Assembly: GCA_024226555.1 (NCBI GenBank)
Contig: JAAELO010000628.1
Coordinates: forward strand, 1 to 64,000
Direction of reading: 5' to 3'
Length of the DNA stretch: 64,000 nt
DNA from: Desulfobacterales bacterium
GTDB lineage: Bacteria > Desulfobacterota > Desulfobacteria > Desulfobacterales > JAAELO01
Shown: positions 1-9,392 of the stretch, one piece after another
Numbering within the stretch: the stretch's first letter is position 1
How the letters are laid out: every line of letters begins with the position of its first letter
Translations under genes and position numbers: made by a program
The notes under the pieces: generated by a model
Databases searched by the model: none
The model's input: the letters and a program-made list of their open reading frames with translations, nothing else
Told to the model about the DNA's origin: nothing

Positions 1-307
1 ACATAGAGTCGTTCATACGGCAAAGCCTCCGAACTCTGACCATACCCGGAGGGCATGGTTTTCTATATTAGAATAAAAGCCAGAACTCCTCATAAAAAAA
101 ATGGCATAAAAAAGACACCGAAAATTCAATGTCCTTTAAAAAAATTGCAACAAATACGAAAACAAGAGTAAGTTCAATACGCTGAGCGCTCTACTGCACG
201 CAAGGAACTTCCCACGATCCTTCTTATCGTGTTGACTATGTGTTGAAATGTCTGATATAAAACTTTTAGTCATTGGCTTAATAATCCTAATATTAAGTTA
301 GTGATAG

Positions 308-339
308 AAGGGGCGAGAGTCTCTAGCTCTTGCTCCTTT
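308..339. other. Stem-loop of unknown role
   Basis: AAGGGGCGAGAG at 308-319 faces CTCTTGCTCCTT at 327-338. They pair over 12 positions, two of them G-U, around a 7-nt loop. No T-run follows on either side, so an ordinary intrinsic terminator is unlikely. The stem is GC-richer than its surroundings. It could be part of a small RNA or a remnant of a mobile element. Confidence 0.35.
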
Positions 340-960
340 GCTATAAACTGCACTTTTGAACTTCAAAGTACCTCAGAAAATGTATTATGTCTCGTTATAA
401 AAATCAAGTCTATTATTTAATATTAAGTTATAAAATCTGATTTAACAATTTGTTTTCCCATAATTTTGTTTATAAACATGAATTAAACATTAACACTCCT
501 GAAATACGAGTATCAATTTTAAGATATATGATTATTCAATTAAATTATGAATAGTTGATAGTTGGGATAAAAGTATGTAACCTCATTATCAACAACCAAC
601 TTATTCATCAAAAATATAATTAATATTTTTTTTTGACAGGTTGAAATTATTCCGTTTTTTTATAGATCTTAAAACATGTTTAACAAAACAAAATTAAGAG
701 GAATTTAATTGCAGTTAGTAATCAACTCACCCGGTACATATCCCAAAAAGATGAATGCTTCAGATTGAAAAATGAAGAAAAATTCTTTGATATCACTGAG
801 AAAGTGGAATCCATCATTATTTCAAATTAAGCGATGTTGAGGACACAATCAATAATTTTAGCACTTCAGCATAATATCGACATCGTGTTTTTAGTCCTAT
901 GGAGATCCAACGGGTAGAGTCTGGTTTTCAAAAATGCGAAGTACGGTACGGATAAGGCGT

Positions 961-1160
961 AAGCAGCTTGAGGCTAAGAAAAGCTGCGTTGATTTTGATA
1001 TTGTGATCGATTTTATAGAAAGATAAATTACAAACCAAATATCATTCCTGAAAAAACTGATGTATTCAAGGCCGGGAAAAGAGGGGACTTCACAGAAGTC
1101 TATTATTTTAATACGATAAATAGTGGAACTAAAGATTTCATACTTAGATTTGGAAGTTAA
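961..1160 (+). pseudogene. Frameshifted coding remnant, unknown product
   Basis: Two overlapping frames look coding. Upstream, CVDFDIVIDFIER ends at a TAA near 1024. A +2 shift at about 1020 then gives an open stretch through KPNIIPEKTDVFKAG and DFILRFGS to a TAA at 1158-1160. The two parts read as one protein tail broken by a small indel. No start codon or family could be recognised. It could be chance coding potential in AT-rich DNA. Confidence 0.3.
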
Positions 1161-1182
1161 GAACTTTCCAAATCATCGATGA

Positions 1183-1434
1183 TTATTCTTCAACTATTTC
1201 AAGGTCAAAAATATAAATATCAAGCCAGATGGCAGGAATGTATATAATAGTCTGATCATTTGTGCTCCAATAGAAAAATTTAGGTTTTTCATTTACTTTT
1301 GAAACTTCTCCCCGATATTCTGATTCCGTAAGAATCTGAATTTTCTCATTCCTCCACTGGACATATGAAAAGGTGTAAATTGAGAATAATATTAATGGTA
1401 ATAGAATATATAATAGAACATTTTTTATTTTCAT
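1183..1434 (-). CDS. Small single-span membrane protein, unknown
   Basis: 83 residues. The N-terminus (MKIKNVLLYILLPLILF) is a short basic stretch followed by a strongly hydrophobic segment over about residues 6-24, consistent with a signal anchor or uncleaved signal peptide. A polar tail rich in E, K, W and Y follows. No known family was recognised. Its upstream neighbour on the same strand looks frameshifted, so the pair may be relics of a small membrane-protein locus. The frame itself is intact. Confidence 0.4.
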   Translation of the reverse strand: MKIKNVLLYILLPLILFSIYTFSYVQWRNEKIQILTESEYRGEVSKVNEKPKFFYWSTNDQTIIYIPAIWLDIYIFDLEIVEE

Positions 1435-1439
1435 AAATA

Positions 1440-1673
1440 TATTTTCCTTCTTTTGTGCTCAAAAAACAAACAAGATTCAGATCAGGAAACAAAACTCCAG
1501 ACTCTGGAATATAAAGGGCTAATTGCCTAACACCTTCTTTATAAAAACTATAGAGATAAATCAGGTCAGAAATTGCCATTGTAAGAAGATAGTGGGAATT
1601 TGTCCAATGCATTTACTAAAATGATTATTGCTCCAACTTTAAGAGCAATAACTGGTATACCTTTTGAGTTCAT
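1440..1673 (-). pseudogene. Broken small membrane protein gene
   Basis: An ATG at 1671-1673, preceded at good spacing by AGGA, opens MNSKGIPVIALKVGAIIILV and continues to a TGA at 1566-1568 after 35 residues. The N-terminus resembles small bacterial membrane proteins that begin with a short polar patch and one helix. Near the stop, another frame carries a plausible continuation (SDLIYLYSFYKEG, then YIPESGVLFPDL), suggesting one frameshift around 1570-1580. The alternative is that only the 35-residue peptide is real. The 3' limit is approximate. Confidence 0.35.
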
Positions 1674-1700
1674 GTGGTTTTCCTGTTTGTAATATTCATA

Positions 1701-2384
1701 TTATTTTATATCCCAGCTTAGTTTACTATCTCCATAAATCGAAATTTTATCACCAAGGAATTTGGGATTTGCACCAATGCAAACTTCAATTAATGCCTTA
1801 ACCCTGGCATACATCTCTCTGAATTTGTAATACCTTATGGCTGGATATCTTCTTTTGTCTGCAATATAACCAAACGCTTTAAGTCCATTTTTGCGGGCGA
1901 TAAAAATAGCTCGTGGAAGGTGAAAACGCTGGGTTACTATTACAACTTCTTTTACACCAAATACCTTTTTGGCTCTGATTACCGAGTCGTATGTATCAAA
2001 ACCAGCATGATCTAAAAAGATATCTTTTGGATCTATTTTACTGTTTTGTACATGGTATTTCATTGTATTAACTTCATCATACTCTTTTCTGCCATGATCA
2101 CCGCTTAGCAGGAATTTTGATACTTTCCCGTTTTTATATAGTTTGATACCTGAAGATACCCGATCATAGAGTATATATGAAATTCTTTTATCTCTAAAAA
2201 CCCGGGCGCCTAAAACAAGAGCGGTATGAGATTTTGGAACATCTTCCAGATTAGAAAACATATATTGATCTGCAAAATAGTTGAAATACTTGTAAACACA
2301 AAATGGAAATACAAATACAGTGATAATTGAGAGTACAAAAAGAATAATAGTGATTTTTATAAATTTTCTCTTTGTTAATTTCAT
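1701..2384 (-). CDS. SanA/YdcF-like DUF218 membrane protein
   Basis: 227 residues. One N-terminal transmembrane segment (about 10-32) precedes a DUF218 domain. The domain signatures are visible: ALVLGARV after the anchor, LLSGDHGR followed by YDEV and M, then the block around DTYDSVIRAKKVF and VTQRFHLPRAIFIA. This is the SanA (vancomycin high-temperature exclusion) arrangement. SanA-type proteins sit in the inner membrane facing the periplasm and affect envelope integrity; their biochemical reaction is not established. Length fits SanA (about 240). It is transcribed away from the acetyltransferase gene with a 100-bp AT-rich gap. Confidence 0.8.
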   Translation of the reverse strand: MKLTKRKFIKITIILFVLSIITVFVFPFCVYKYFNYFADQYMFSNLEDVPKSHTALVLGARVFRDKRISYILYDRVSSGIKLYKNGKVSKFLLSGDHGRKEYDEVNTMKYHVQNSKIDPKDIFLDHAGFDTYDSVIRAKKVFGVKEVVIVTQRFHLPRAIFIARKNGLKAFGYIADKRRYPAIRYYKFREMYARVKALIEVCIGANPKFLGDKISIYGDSKLSWDIK

Positions 2385-2484
2385 TTTCCTATAATATCCT
2401 TTTAATATTTTATATAGATACTATTATAATGTTTTATTTCTAATTTCAACAAACATCGAATTTTTAAAAGGAACCCTCTGATTT

Positions 2485-3003
2485 ATGAATGAACTTGATT
2501 CGATAACTGGTTATATACCAGGTTTAATAGGTCGTATTGCTGAATTACATGCTAAATACTATTCAAAAAACTGGAATTTTGAACAATACTTTGAAATACA
2601 GGTAGCGACTAAGCTTTCTGATTTTATTTTAAATTATGATGAAGAAAAAGAGTGTGTATTTTCACTATCTATAGAAGGAGAGATTGAAGGCTCAATTTCA
2701 ATTTGTAGGTCTGATGAAGTTAATACAGCTCAATTGCGATGGTTTATTATTTCTGACAAATTAAGAGGAACAGGAGCAGGGAATTATTTGTTGAATCAGG
2801 TCATGATATTTTTAGAAAGAAGTAATTATAACAAAGTTTTTCTATGGACATTTAAAGGTCTTACATCTGCAAGGCATCTTTATGATAAATATGGTTTTAA
2901 ATTAACAGAAGAAAGAATTGGAATACAGTGGGGGCCTGTTATTACAGAGCAACGTTTAGAAGCTGAAATCAAGACAGATATGAAGCCATCTCAAACATTT
3001 TAA
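2485..3003 (+). CDS. GNAT-family N-acetyltransferase
   Basis: 172 residues. The C-terminal two thirds form a GNAT fold: an acidic strand-helix start, the RWFIIS strand, then the acetyl-CoA pyrophosphate-binding motif in LRGTGAGNYLL (about 93-103, matching R/Q-x-x-G-x-G/A), and the late block TSARHLYDKYGFK that is typical of motif B. It should transfer acetyl from acetyl-CoA to an amine or amino group of unknown substrate. It is monocistronic and convergent with coaX, separated by a hairpin. The start ATG follows AAGGAACC, a weak ribosome-binding site. Confidence 0.8.
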   Translation: MNELDSITGYIPGLIGRIAELHAKYYSKNWNFEQYFEIQVATKLSDFILNYDEEKECVFSLSIEGEIEGSISICRSDEVNTAQLRWFIISDKLRGTGAGNYLLNQVMIFLERSNYNKVFLWTFKGLTSARHLYDKYGFKLTEERIGIQWGPVITEQRLEAEIKTDMKPSQTF

Positions 3004-3047
3004 AAAATACTTTTTTTTGCACGAAGTGCCGTCATAAAGTTTATGGT

Positions 3048-3069
3048 AAAACTTTTTACAAAAAGTTTT
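3048..3069. terminator. Bidirectional hairpin between convergent genes
   Basis: AAAACTTTTT at 3048-3057 and AAAAAGTTTT at 3060-3069 are perfect inverted repeats, flanked by T/A runs. A second small hairpin (GCAC-GAA-GTGC, 3019-3029) precedes it. The site lies between the 3' ends of the acetyltransferase and coaX genes and could end both transcripts. Confidence 0.5.
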
Positions 3070-3104
3070 GGTTTATTCGATTTTTATAGATTCAATTAAA
3101 ATCA

Positions 3105-3884
3105 TTAGCCTATAAGTTTTAAATTCTTACTAATAATTCTCAAACCCTCAAGAGTCAGTGATGATTCAACTTTTTCTATGGTTTCAGAAACATCATTAAT
3201 TAAAGGAGCTAGACCTCCGGTTGCGAGAATCTTTGGGCTTAAATCACCCTCTTTTGAGATCTTTTTTACCATGCCATCTACCATTGATGCATATCCATGT
3301 ATAATACCTGATTTGATACTATCGGCAGTATTTTTTCCTATAACAGAAGCTGGTGGCTTTAAAAGATCTACTCGTGGAAGTTTTGATGCTCTTTGAAAAA
3401 GAGCTTCGGAGGAGATCATAACACCAGGTATTATTACTCCACCTAAATATTCACCTTTCTCAGAAATAACATCAAGTGTTGTTGCGGTTCCAAAATCTAT
3501 AATGATAAGACTTTTTTTGTACTTTTCATATGCTGCAACTGAATTAACGATTCTGTCAGCACCAACTTCAAGTGGGTTATCATACAGGATTGGCATATGT
3601 TGTTTAACAGACTCATGATCTACCCAATGGGGTTTATGACCTAAATATTTGTTGCAGAATGCTTCTAAAACATTCATCATTTGTGGAACTACACTGGAGA
3701 TTATTGTATTTTTTATATCACTTAATTTAACATTCTCGTTTTTAAATAACCCACTTACAAGTATATTAAATTCATCCTCTGTGATTCTGCTTTCAGTTCG
3801 TATTCTAAAATCAAGCAGAACTTCGTCTCCATCAAATAAACCCATCACAGTGTTTGTATTTCCAACATCAATTACAAGAAGCAT
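3105..3884 (-). CDS. coaX: Type III pantothenate kinase
   Basis: 259 residues, the usual length. It phosphorylates pantothenate to 4'-phosphopantothenate, the first step of coenzyme A synthesis, in the cytosol. The ASKHA-type ATP fold shows its phosphate motifs: DVGNTNTVMGLFD (6-18), the substrate/metal block GADRIVNSVAAYE, and DFGTATTLDVI. Type III enzymes are not feedback-inhibited by CoA and use a monovalent cation. It is the last gene of the minus-strand run tilS-ftsH-folP-ybbR-coaX and starts 12 bp after the ybbR stop, so co-transcription with ybbR is likely. Confidence 0.95.
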   Translation of the reverse strand: MLLVIDVGNTNTVMGLFDGDEVLLDFRIRTESRITEDEFNILVSGLFKNENVKLSDIKNTIISSVVPQMMNVLEAFCNKYLGHKPHWVDHESVKQHMPILYDNPLEVGADRIVNSVAAYEKYKKSLIIIDFGTATTLDVISEKGEYLGGVIIPGVMISSEALFQRASKLPRVDLLKPPASVIGKNTADSIKSGIIHGYASMVDGMVKKISKEGDLSPKILATGGLAPLINDVSETIEKVESSLTLEGLRIISKNLKLIG

Positions 3885-3896
3885 TTTTTTTTCACC

Positions 3897-4799
3897 TTAG
3901 TTAATATTGACTGTAAAATTTGCAGGTTTTGCCTTTACCAAAGTTAAGTTAAGGGGGATCGATATAACTGCTCGTCGTACATAAATACCTTTTTTTAAAC
4001 CCTTCATATCTATATAAACTTTAATTTTTTCCTTGAAATTATTTAACCGAACTAAAGACTCGGGGGCTTTTATCTCAATATCTACAATATTGGGCATTAT
4101 TTTGTAGGATCTTTTTGTTCCCTTACCCTTAACCGGAATACCTTTTATTTTTTTAATTACAATTTTCTCTTTTATATCAAAAGATGCATATATTTTACCA
4201 GATCTGTTCAGCACATTTTCTGTAAGATCTAAAATAACTTCCTTTTTGAAAGAATCTTTAGCATTTGTGATGTCGATAGGTTTTGTTGATATTTTTGATA
4301 TTTTACTGATTACATTGGACGGTCCAGATAGTAGAACATGATCTGGTTCGGCTGTTTTTGCAATTAACCAATACCCGGATGCTGATTTCCCTGTAACAGC
4401 TATATTAACAGGGACTCTTTTATATGCTCTTGTTTCAAGGTGAACATTGATAAAGTCAGGAGCTATTCTTATAACATTAACTCCTTTAGGAAGCTTCAGA
4501 TTTTCTTTCCTTACAAATATCCTGTTTATACCCTTTACACCCTTTGAAAGGTTGATATTACAGCTTGAATTTTTTAATAATCCAATATTTTCTTTAGTAC
4601 CTGTAACCCTTAATTCAATTTCATGTGGATAGGGGGACACTTTTACAAGGTTTTTTGAATCTACGTAGTTTACTTTTACAAGTATATCATTTGTTTCAAT
4701 GGGTTTGGCCTTAAATAGATACAGAGTTGATGTTGCAATTAATACTAACAGACACAGGGATATTTTATATTTTAAAGGAAATTTACTCATCTTTTCCAA
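3897..4799 (-). CDS. YbbR-domain protein (CdaR-like)
   Basis: 300 residues. One N-terminal membrane anchor (about 11-29) precedes repeated extracytoplasmic YbbR domains, recognisable by recurrent units such as VNIAVTGKSASGYWL and the KIKGIPVKG boundary. In Firmicutes and many Gram-negatives, YbbR/CdaR binds and regulates the di-adenylate cyclase CdaA, normally encoded just upstream. Here the upstream neighbour is folP, and only about 107 bp separate them with no cyclase gene. So either the cyclase is elsewhere or this YbbR works without it. The coaX gene follows immediately. Confidence 0.8.
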   Translation of the reverse strand: MEKMSKFPLKYKISLCLLVLIATSTLYLFKAKPIETNDILVKVNYVDSKNLVKVSPYPHEIELRVTGTKENIGLLKNSSCNINLSKGVKGINRIFVRKENLKLPKGVNVIRIAPDFINVHLETRAYKRVPVNIAVTGKSASGYWLIAKTAEPDHVLLSGPSNVISKISKISTKPIDITNAKDSFKKEVILDLTENVLNRSGKIYASFDIKEKIVIKKIKGIPVKGKGTKRSYKIMPNIVDIEIKAPESLVRLNNFKEKIKVYIDMKGLKKGIYVRRAVISIPLNLTLVKAKPANFTVNIN

Positions 4800-4906
4800 A
4801 GCTATCCAATCTCAGTTTAAGTTTACTTACTATTAGCTTACCAGGAACAATATATCAAATATAATGGGGATAAAAAATTAGCTTTTTTATTGTTTTGTGA
4901 TCTATA

Positions 4907-5779
4907 CTAACCTACATTTCTTATGGAATCAATAATATCAATTGTTGCTTTAGTACCTTTTACATTATGAACCCTGACTATGTGAGCTCCTTTTAAAACA
5001 GCAGCAGCCACAGTTGCCTGTGTACCGGTTTCTGCAATTGAATCTTCCGGCGAATCAATACCAAGGATTTTCTGTATAAAGGATTTTCTGGAAGAACCCA
5101 GAAGTACAGGAACTCCGGTTTCAAGAAATTCATCAAATCTTTTAATTATTGCAAGATTGTGTTCAATACTTTTTCCAAATCCTATTCCCGGGTCCACAAC
5201 AATTTTTGATCTGTCTATCCCAAAGCTTACAGATCTTTCAACAGCATCCTTAAGGTAATCTTTAATTTCAGTAACAGCATCATCATATTCTGGTCTGATT
5301 TGCATGGTAGAAGGATTTCCCTTCATATGCATGAGAATAACAGGAAGTCCGGACTCTTTAATAACACCGGGCATGTCAGGATCTCGCATGGCACTTACAT
5401 CGTTTACTATTGAGGCCCCGGCTTCAATAGCTTTTTTTGCAACTGATGCTTTTGAAGTGTCTATGGATATTGGAACAGATATCTCCGCTGCAAGCTTTTC
5501 GATAACAGGAACAACTCTTTTAGCCTCATCATCAGCTGAAACAGGATCTGCAAAAGGCCGGGTTGATTCTCCTCCAATATCTATTATACCTGCACCATCT
5601 TCAATCATCTGTTTAGCATGGGATATTGCATTTTCAAAACTATCAAACTTTCCACCATCTGAAAAAGAATCCGGGGTAACATTCAAAATTCCCATAATAG
5701 ATGTCTTTTTTCCAAGCGATATCTTATATTTACCACAAACAAGTTCAAACGGTTTCATTTTTATTAGAGGTTCCCCCAT
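4907..5779 (-). CDS. folP: Dihydropteroate synthase
   Basis: 290 residues as drawn. It condenses 6-hydroxymethyl-7,8-dihydropterin diphosphate with p-aminobenzoate in folate synthesis. The TIM-barrel signatures are all present: ILNVTPDSFSDGG, DIGGESTRP, IDTSKASVAKKA with IVNDVSA, HMKG, DPGIGFGKS, LLGSSRKSFI and a final RVHNVKGT. The start is uncertain. The ATG at 5777-5779 gives MGEPLIK, which is encoded by a terminal repeat of the MITE family described here. The next ATG (5756-5758, MKPFELV) gives a more family-like N-terminus. Neither has a strong Shine-Dalgarno. A terminator hairpin separates it from ftsH, so it may need its own promoter. Confidence 0.93.
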   Translation of the reverse strand: MGEPLIKMKPFELVCGKYKISLGKKTSIMGILNVTPDSFSDGGKFDSFENAISHAKQMIEDGAGIIDIGGESTRPFADPVSADDEAKRVVPVIEKLAAEISVPISIDTSKASVAKKAIEAGASIVNDVSAMRDPDMPGVIKESGLPVILMHMKGNPSTMQIRPEYDDAVTEIKDYLKDAVERSVSFGIDRSKIVVDPGIGFGKSIEHNLAIIKRFDEFLETGVPVLLGSSRKSFIQKILGIDSPEDSIAETGTQATVAAAVLKGAHIVRVHNVKGTKATIDIIDSIRNVG

Positions 5780-5780
5780 A
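5758..5780 (-). repeat. Lone MITE terminal repeat over folP start
   Basis: On the minus strand this reads TATGGGGGAACCTCTAATAA, a close copy of the MITE end. It supplies the first ATG and the first six or seven codons of the longer folP reading frame. Confidence 0.6.
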
Positions 5781-5811
5781 AAAAAACCATACCTTTTTAA
5801 AAAAGGTATGG
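5780..5811 (-). terminator. Intrinsic terminator after ftsH
   Basis: CCATACCTTTTT (5787-5798) and AAAAAGGTATGG (5800-5811) form a perfect 12-bp inverted repeat. On the minus strand it is followed by a run of seven T. It lies between the ftsH stop and the folP start. Confidence 0.75.
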
Positions 5812-5832
5812 CTTTTATTAATTAATTTAACA

Positions 5833-7701
5833 TTAAACTGTTTCGTCTATTTCATCTGTGCTTTCTTTTTTTTCCTCATCAGGTAATCCAGCCTGGGGTA
5901 GCTCAATTCCTGGTCTTGTCTGAAGGATCAGTTCATCAAGTTCTTTACCCATAATAGTTTCTTTATCAAGAAGTAATTGAGAAAGAGCATGTAATACATC
6001 CTTATATTCATTCAAAATATCTTCAGCTCTTTTATATGAACCATTTATAAGTTGCGATATCTCTTTATCTATCTTCTGGGCAGTTTGTTCAGAATACTCT
6101 CTTGATTGAGCAATATCTCTTCCAAGGAATACCTGGTCACCACCTTCTTCAAAAGATATTGGACCTAACTCATTACTCATTCCCCAGTTTCGGATCATCT
6201 TACTTGCAAGATCTGTTGCTGTCTTAATATCGTTTGAAGCACCAGTGCTTATTCTTTCAAATATGATCTCTTCAGCAACTCGTCCACCATAAGCAACAGC
6301 AAGCTCATTTTCGAGCTGGTCCTTATATCTGAAATCTCTTTCCTCTGGCAGGAACCATGTTACACCAGCAGCTCTTCCCCTTGGAATAATAGTAATTTTA
6401 TTAACAGCATCCATCTCAGGAAGGAATCTTGCCACAAGCGCATGACCTGCCTCATGGTAAGCTGTGGTTTTTCTGTCATCTTCTCTGGTAACTTTGGATT
6501 TTCTTTCAAGACCCATATAAACTTTATCTTTAGCATCTTCAAAATCAACCATTCTAAGTTTTTCCTGATTTCTTTTGGCAGCTAAAAGAGCAGCTTCATT
6601 AACCATGTTTTCAAGATCTGCTCCTGAAAAACCGGGAGTTCCTTTTGCTAAAGATTTTACATCAACATCATCACCAAGCGGTGTTTTGTTCATATGAACC
6701 TTCAAAATCCCTTCTCTACCATTGATGTCTGGCAAATCTACAACAACCTGCCTGTCAAATCTACCAGGTCTAAGAAGAGCCGGGTCAAGGACATCTGGTC
6801 TGTTTGTTGCCGAGATAAGGATAACACCCTCATTTGATTCAAAACCATCCATCTCAACAAGAAGCTGGTTTAGAGTTTGCTCTCTCTCGTCATGACCACC
6901 ACCTAAGCCAGCACCACGCTGTCTACCAACAGCATCAATCTCATCTATAAATATAATGCAGGGAGCATTTTTCTTGGCTTGTGCAAAAAGATCTCTAACC
7001 CTTGAAGCACCAACACCAACAAACATCTCAACAAAGTCTGAACCACTTATTGTAAAGAAAGGAACTTCAGCTTCACCAGCAATTGCTCTTGCAAGAAGAG
7101 TTTTACCAGTTCCCGGTGATCCAACCAAAAGAACACCTTTTGGAATTCGTCCACCCAATCTCGTAAATTTCTGAGGTTCCCTTAAAAATTCGACAACCTC
7201 TTCAAGCTCCTCTTTCGCTTCCTCAATACCAGCTACATCTTCAAAAGTTACTTTTGTCTGGTCTTCACTTAACAGACGAGCTTTGCTTTTTCCAAAGGAC
7301 ATCGCTTTTCCACCACCACCCTGCATTTGGCGCATGAAAAAAATCCAGATACCAATCAAAATGATAACTGGAAACATATTTATAAGCGCGCTTAAAAACC
7401 ATGGCTGTTTTGCAGGAGGTACTGCAGTTATGGCAACGCCTCTAATTCTAAGTGTTTTTAAAAGGTCAATATCCTGGGGTGCATATATTTCAATCTTTTT
7501 ATCGTTAAGATCATTTGTTTGAGCTGTGATTTGTTGCCCTTGAATTTCAACACTTTTAATCTGACCACTCTCTACCATCTGTAAAAAGTCTGAATAGCTT
7601 CTTTTATCAGCAACCGGCGCCTGTGTAAAAATCTGTGTTAAAAGCGTGAAAAAAATTATAATAACTATCCACAACGATAGATTTTTATAAAATGGATTCA
7701 A
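5833..7701 (-). CDS. ftsH: ATP-dependent zinc metalloprotease FtsH
   Basis: 622 residues, normal length. This membrane-anchored AAA+ protease degrades membrane and regulatory proteins as a hexamer in the inner membrane. Two transmembrane segments (about 7-24 and 101-122) flank a small periplasmic domain. The AAA domain has Walker A GSPGTGKT (194-201), Walker [10 protein letters not shown] and the second region of homology ending RPGRFDRQV. The zinc site is HEAGH (416-420), with a downstream acidic ligand region. A very strong ribosome-binding site (GGAGGTAAC on the minus strand) precedes the ATG. It follows tilS, as in many bacteria. Confidence 0.97.
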   Translation of the reverse strand: MNPFYKNLSLWIVIIIFFTLLTQIFTQAPVADKRSYSDFLQMVESGQIKSVEIQGQQITAQTNDLNDKKIEIYAPQDIDLLKTLRIRGVAITAVPPAKQPWFLSALINMFPVIILIGIWIFFMRQMQGGGGKAMSFGKSKARLLSEDQTKVTFEDVAGIEEAKEELEEVVEFLREPQKFTRLGGRIPKGVLLVGSPGTGKTLLARAIAGEAEVPFFTISGSDFVEMFVGVGASRVRDLFAQAKKNAPCIIFIDEIDAVGRQRGAGLGGGHDEREQTLNQLLVEMDGFESNEGVILISATNRPDVLDPALLRPGRFDRQVVVDLPDINGREGILKVHMNKTPLGDDVDVKSLAKGTPGFSGADLENMVNEAALLAAKRNQEKLRMVDFEDAKDKVYMGLERKSKVTREDDRKTTAYHEAGHALVARFLPEMDAVNKITIIPRGRAAGVTWFLPEERDFRYKDQLENELAVAYGGRVAEEIIFERISTGASNDIKTATDLASKMIRNWGMSNELGPISFEEGGDQVFLGRDIAQSREYSEQTAQKIDKEISQLINGSYKRAEDILNEYKDVLHALSQLLLDKETIMGKELDELILQTRPGIELPQAGLPDEEKKESTDEIDETV

Positions 7702-7806
7702 ATGAAGTTACCTCCTGATCTTTATTTTGATCTTTATTTTTTTGTTTTCCTGATCTTAAATAGTCTCTATATTATTAGTATAAAATATATTAACCATCAT
7801 TAATTA

Positions 7807-9216
7807 TTAAGCAAGAGAAAGTTCTATTTTTAAGATCGCTCTGGTCTTTTTAGTTACTAAAAAGTTCGAGCCTGAACGATGACCACAAAGCCATATAATC
7901 TCATCATTATTTATTATGACTGGTGTGTTCCATCTCAGGTTTTCAGGAATATTCCCGGCATTAAAAAATTTTTTAATTTTCTGCGTTCCTCTTAAACCAT
8001 AAGGTTTAAAACAATCTCCATATTGAACTTTTCTTATTTTCAGTGGTAACTCTAATGTATCCTTATCAAAAAAAACTATGTTTTTATTTGTAACATCCAG
8101 ATCCCCATCGTTTTTGATAGTTGAAAAAATTAGTTTATGCCTATAATCTAAAACTATTTCTGTATCTGAAGATATTTCAAAATTATATGATCCTTTATTA
8201 ACCTGAGCACCTAAGGACCTTAAAGGAACCAAATATTTTCTGAATATGAGGCAATTGCTTGTTTTGCATACTCTGACCGCTGCTGGAAGATCAATTGATT
8301 TATTATCATCCTTATTGATCAGGTTTAAAATATCCTGAATATGTGTATAGGAGAATTTTTTGAGATCTCCTGTAACTGATTCTATAGCCTTTCTAATGAT
8401 ACGCATTTTAATAGAGTCATGCTCGCATGTGATCTTATCAATTAAAACTTCAACTTCATTTTCATTTATTAAGCGATGGATACATTCGTATTTATCATCT
8501 ACAATATTTGCAAGATAGTCTTCATCAACCCTTAAGATACTGCTTAACCGATTTAAAGTTCCTGAAACAGAAGGATTATAATTTTCAGATATATATGGCA
8601 GGAGATCATGTCTTATTTTGTTCCTTAAAATAGACTGATCAAAATTACTGGAATCGTTAATATACTGTTTTTTATCCAGAAAACATAGAATCTCTTTTTT
8701 GCTTAAACCTATTAATGGCCTTATTATATTACCCCGTACTGGAGGAATTCCTGTGAGTCCAAGCTGGCCACTGCCTCTAAGGAGATTCATTATAACGAGT
8801 TCAGCATTATCATCACTGTGGTGGGCTGTGGCTATTTTCTGATAATTATTATTTTGTGCAACTATCTCTAAAAAATTATATCTTAAAACTCTGGCAGCAT
8901 CTTCCAATGATAGTTTATTTCTCTTTTTATAATCCTGAACATCCTCCCTTTCAATAAAAAAGGGAATTTTAAGGTCATTAGTTAGGGTTTCTACAAATTT
9001 TTCATCTCTATCTGACTCATCACCCCTTAAGAGATGGTTGAAATGGGCAACTCCAATATTGTTTTTTCCAACTATTTCGATCAGTCCATATAAAAGAGCA
9101 ACTGAATCTGCACCTCCGGATACGGCAACAAGAACTCTGTCATCTCTTTCGACCATGGAAAATTCATCAATTTTATCAGAAATAAAGTTAAGAAATTTAT
9201 TTTTATATTTTTTCAT
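7807..9216 (-). CDS. tilS: tRNA(Ile)-lysidine synthase
   Basis: 469 residues. It ligates lysine to C34 of tRNA-Ile2 (anticodon CAU) using ATP, changing both codon and amino-acid identity; essential and cytosolic. The N-terminal PP-loop ATPase shows SGGADS (33-38), followed by AHFNHLLRG, ATAHHSDDNAELV and the NLLRGSGQLGLTGIPP block. The C-terminal part has the TilS substrate-binding and C-terminal domains, ending in the region GTQKIKKFFNAGNIPE. It is the first gene of the minus-strand housekeeping run, with ftsH 105 bp downstream. Confidence 0.94.
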   Translation of the reverse strand: MKKYKNKFLNFISDKIDEFSMVERDDRVLVAVSGGADSVALLYGLIEIVGKNNIGVAHFNHLLRGDESDRDEKFVETLTNDLKIPFFIEREDVQDYKKRNKLSLEDAARVLRYNFLEIVAQNNNYQKIATAHHSDDNAELVIMNLLRGSGQLGLTGIPPVRGNIIRPLIGLSKKEILCFLDKKQYINDSSNFDQSILRNKIRHDLLPYISENYNPSVSGTLNRLSSILRVDEDYLANIVDDKYECIHRLINENEVEVLIDKITCEHDSIKMRIIRKAIESVTGDLKKFSYTHIQDILNLINKDDNKSIDLPAAVRVCKTSNCLIFRKYLVPLRSLGAQVNKGSYNFEISSDTEIVLDYRHKLIFSTIKNDGDLDVTNKNIVFFDKDTLELPLKIRKVQYGDCFKPYGLRGTQKIKKFFNAGNIPENLRWNTPVIINNDEIIWLCGHRSGSNFLVTKKTRAILKIELSLA

Positions 9217-9351
9217 TTAATTCAACTTCAGCCAGTTTTTTTTAAGTTGTTCATTATATCATATTAAAGTTTATTATAGGTTCCCTAAAATTTTATTATT
9301 TTTTTATATCTTTACTAAAAATAAAGAATTTTTTAAATCTATATTTTTTTC

Positions 9352-9380
9352 TTGAAATTTAAGTTATCTATAGTTATAGT
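9352..9380 (+). promoter_or_regulatory. Sigma-70 promoter of SRP RNA
   Basis: TTGAAA at 9352-9357 and TATAGT at 9375-9380 are separated by exactly 17 bp. Transcription would start a few bases before the predicted 5' end of the SRP RNA. Confidence 0.7.
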
Positions 9381-9392
9381 TTCTTGTTTTTA

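Larger units (their letters stand above)
1..1182. other. Left-edge region without intact genes
   Basis: No intact reading frame of convincing composition is seen. The stretch contains a hairpin-like segment near 25-60, a longer stem-loop at 308-339 and a frameshifted coding remnant near 960-1160, annotated separately. The rest is AT-rich with many stops in all frames. I read it as decayed intergenic DNA. Confidence 0.5.

Noticed and set aside
4898-4915. GTGATCTATACTAACCTAC at the folP 3' end as an element terminus
   Set aside because: It matches the degenerate left end of the copy at 20481 over about 15 bases, but no arm or second end is nearby; evidence is too weak for a feature.
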